A DNA stretch of 20,656 bases, from positions 1 through 20,656 of the forward strand of contig JBKQNY010000118.1 in assembly GCA_052145775.1 (NCBI GenBank), in the 5' to 3' direction. Below, piece by piece: positions 19,572 through 20,656 of the stretch; positions within the stretch are counted from its first letter, which is position 1; the number at the start of each line of letters is the position of its first letter. Source of the stretch: CAVYPR01 sp052145775. GTDB taxonomy: Bacteria > Actinomycetota > Acidimicrobiia > Acidimicrobiales > RAAP-2. Under the pieces are notes generated by a model, which had not been told where the DNA came from, did not search any database, and worked only from the letters and a program-made list of their open reading frames with translations. Made by a program: the position numbers and the translations under genes.

Positions 19572-20656
19572 GTGGACAACCCGACCCCCAACGCCGACCC
19601 GACGGGCGGCCAGAGCCGTGCCGAGCGCCGCAGGTCCCAGCGCGCCGCCACGCGGCGCGGCCGCACCCGGCACCGGTGGCTGCGGACGCTGCTGGTCGTG
19701 GCGATCGTGATCGTGTCCACCCTGGTCCTGCTCGGGGCGGGCACCTACTTCTACGCCCGGTACCGCTTCGACCAGATCAAGAAGGTGGACGCCCAGCACC
19801 TGGTCCCCCAGGCCCCGCCCGGCCAGCCCTTCAACATCCTGCTGGTGGGTTCGGACAGCCGGAAGTTCGTCGACACAACAAAGCAGGCCACCGAGTTCGG
19901 CACACCGTCGACCCAGACCGGCGAGCGCAGCGACGTGACCATCGTGGCGCGCTTCATCCCGGCCACCAAGCAGGTCTGGGTGCTCTCGATCCCCCGGGAC
20001 CTCTGGGTCCACATCCCGGGGAACGAACCGGGGGTCTCGGGCACAAACCGCATCAACGCCGCCTTCAACAAGGGGCCGAGCCTCCTCATCCAGACGATCG
20101 AGACCGACCTCGGGATCCCCATCAACCACTACATGTCGGTGACATTCCAGGGGTTCCAGAACATGGTGAACGCCCTGGGGGGGGTGACGATGGACTTCCC
20201 CGACCCGGTGAAGGACTCCTACTCGGGCCTCGACGTGACCCAGACCGGCTGCCAGCTGGTGGACGGGGCCACCTCACTCGAGCTGGTCCGGGCCCGCCAC
20301 CTCTACTACGAGGCCACAGGCGAGTGGCAGTACGACGGGCTGAGCGACTTCAGCCGCATCCAGCGCCAGGACGCCTTCTTCCGCGCCCTCCTCGACAAGC
20401 TGGACTCGGTCAAGCTCGACCCCTTCACCATCAACAGCTTCATCGGGGCGGCCGTCCACGACCTCACCATCGACACGACCCTCACCGAGGGCGATCTCAT
20501 CTCGATGGCCAACGAGTTCCACGGCCTCTCCCAGGCCAACCTGCACACCGAGACCCTCCCCACCTACGGCTTCACCACCACAGCCGGGGCCGACGTGCTG
20601 GGCGAGGCCGAGCCACAGGCGGCCCAGACCATCGCCGCCTTCAAGCAGGTCGGGGG
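19572..20656 (+). CDS. LytR-CpsA-Psr (LCP) family cell-wall ligase, C-terminus cut by window edge
   Basis: Family members transfer polyisoprenoid-linked glycopolymers (teichoic acids, arabinogalactan, capsule) onto peptidoglycan on the outer face of the membrane. The visible 361 residues show a basic cytoplasmic tail (1-37, very Arg-rich), one transmembrane helix (about 38-61), and then the extracellular LCP domain: FNILLVGSDSR (88-97), ERSDVTIVARF (118-128), VLSIPRDLWV (137-146), NRINAAF (159-165), and LELVRARHLYY (236-246). The conserved Asp and Arg residues of the pyrophosphate-binding pocket (D95, R97, R119, D121, R142, D143, R240, R242) are all present. The GTG at 19572 is the only sensible start, although it lacks a Shine-Dalgarno. 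The gene is transcribed away from the acyl-CoA dehydrogenase. Confidence 0.93.
   Translation, partial: MDNPTPNADPTGGQSRAERRRSQRAATRRGRTRHRWLRTLLVVAIVIVSTLVLLGAGTYFYARYRFDQIKKVDAQHLVPQAPPGQPFNILLVGSDSRKFVDTTKQATEFGTPSTQTGERSDVTIVARFIPATKQVWVLSIPRDLWVHIPGNEPGVSGTNRINAAFNKGPSLLIQTIETDLGIPINHYMSVTFQGFQNMVNALGGVTMDFPDPVKDSYSGLDVTQTGCQLVDGATSLELVRARHLYYEATGEWQYDGLSDFSRIQRQDAFFRALLDKLDSVKLDPFTINSFIGAAVHDLTIDTTLTEGDLISMANEFHGLSQANLHTETLPTYGFTTTAGADVLGEAEPQAAQTIAAFKQVG

Noticed and set aside
18290..19744. Upstream extension of trpD in the same frame
   Set aside because: It is an alternate frame of the acyl-CoA dehydrogenase and then of the region upstream; TrpD homology starts at the ATG at 18289.
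1..20656. CRISPR arrays, tRNA or rRNA genes, insertion sequences, toxin-antitoxin or defence genes
   Set aside because: Looked for on both strands; no spaced repeats, cloverleaf-like GTTCRA segments, transposase motifs or defence domains were seen by eye. A tool-based scan could still reveal a small RNA.

Overview
This window is very GC-rich, densely packed bacterial chromosome and looks like an actinomycete, quite possibly a member of the class Acidimicrobiia. The reasons are the GC-rich third positions, frequent GTG starts (13 of my 22 main gene calls), a GTP-type PEP carboxykinase, an LCP cell-wall ligase, and a gene order (fakA/dak-recG-rsmD-coaD-DUF177-rpmF-rnc-mutM, with rpmB and thiL beside it) that recurs in Streptomyces and mycobacteria. 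The class-level placement is inference. I see no rRNA, tRNA, CRISPR array, insertion sequence, prophage or integration site. The longest stretch without a main gene call is about 160 bases.

Bases 1-9297 are one collinear minus-strand block. In transcription order it holds a FakA/DhaL-type kinase, recG, rsmD, coaD, a DivIVA-like coiled-coil protein, a DUF177 (YceD) protein, rpmF, plsX, acpP, rnc and mutM (cut by the left edge). The block mixes DNA repair, ribosome and RNA maturation, CoA synthesis and acyl-phosphate/phospholipid synthesis. Several junctions overlap (GTGA overlaps at rsmD/coaD and coaD/divIVA-like, an 8-base overlap at rnc/mutM). The block also seems to be re-promoted internally, before rsmD and perhaps before acpP.

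Bases 9298-13962 hold rpmB (plus), thiL (minus), pckG (plus) and a 12-helix MFS transporter (minus). The convergent pairs rpmB/thiL and pckG/MFS each end in short hairpins built around their own stop codons. Bases 13963-15881 hold a stand-alone Lrp/AsnC ligand-binding (RAM) domain protein, a small VOC-fold protein, and an alpha-methylacyl-CoA racemase preceded by a possible Arg-rich leader ORF. Bases 15977-19467 hold an orphan galactokinase-like GHMP kinase, then trpD and an acyl-CoA dehydrogenase that share a 2-base junction on the minus strand. From 19572 to the right edge runs a LytR-CpsA-Psr protein (partial).

I did not find a convincing new defence, mobile or biosynthetic system; the coding content is ordinary core metabolism. 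The most interesting signals are regulatory. Three genes (rsmD, VOC, acyl-CoA dehydrogenase) share the arrangement TACNNT-N6-GTG, which points to leaderless mRNAs with a common promoter form. A candidate leaderless Arg-rich micro-ORF overlaps the start of the racemase gene. Several perfect hairpins without U-tracts sit at operon ends.
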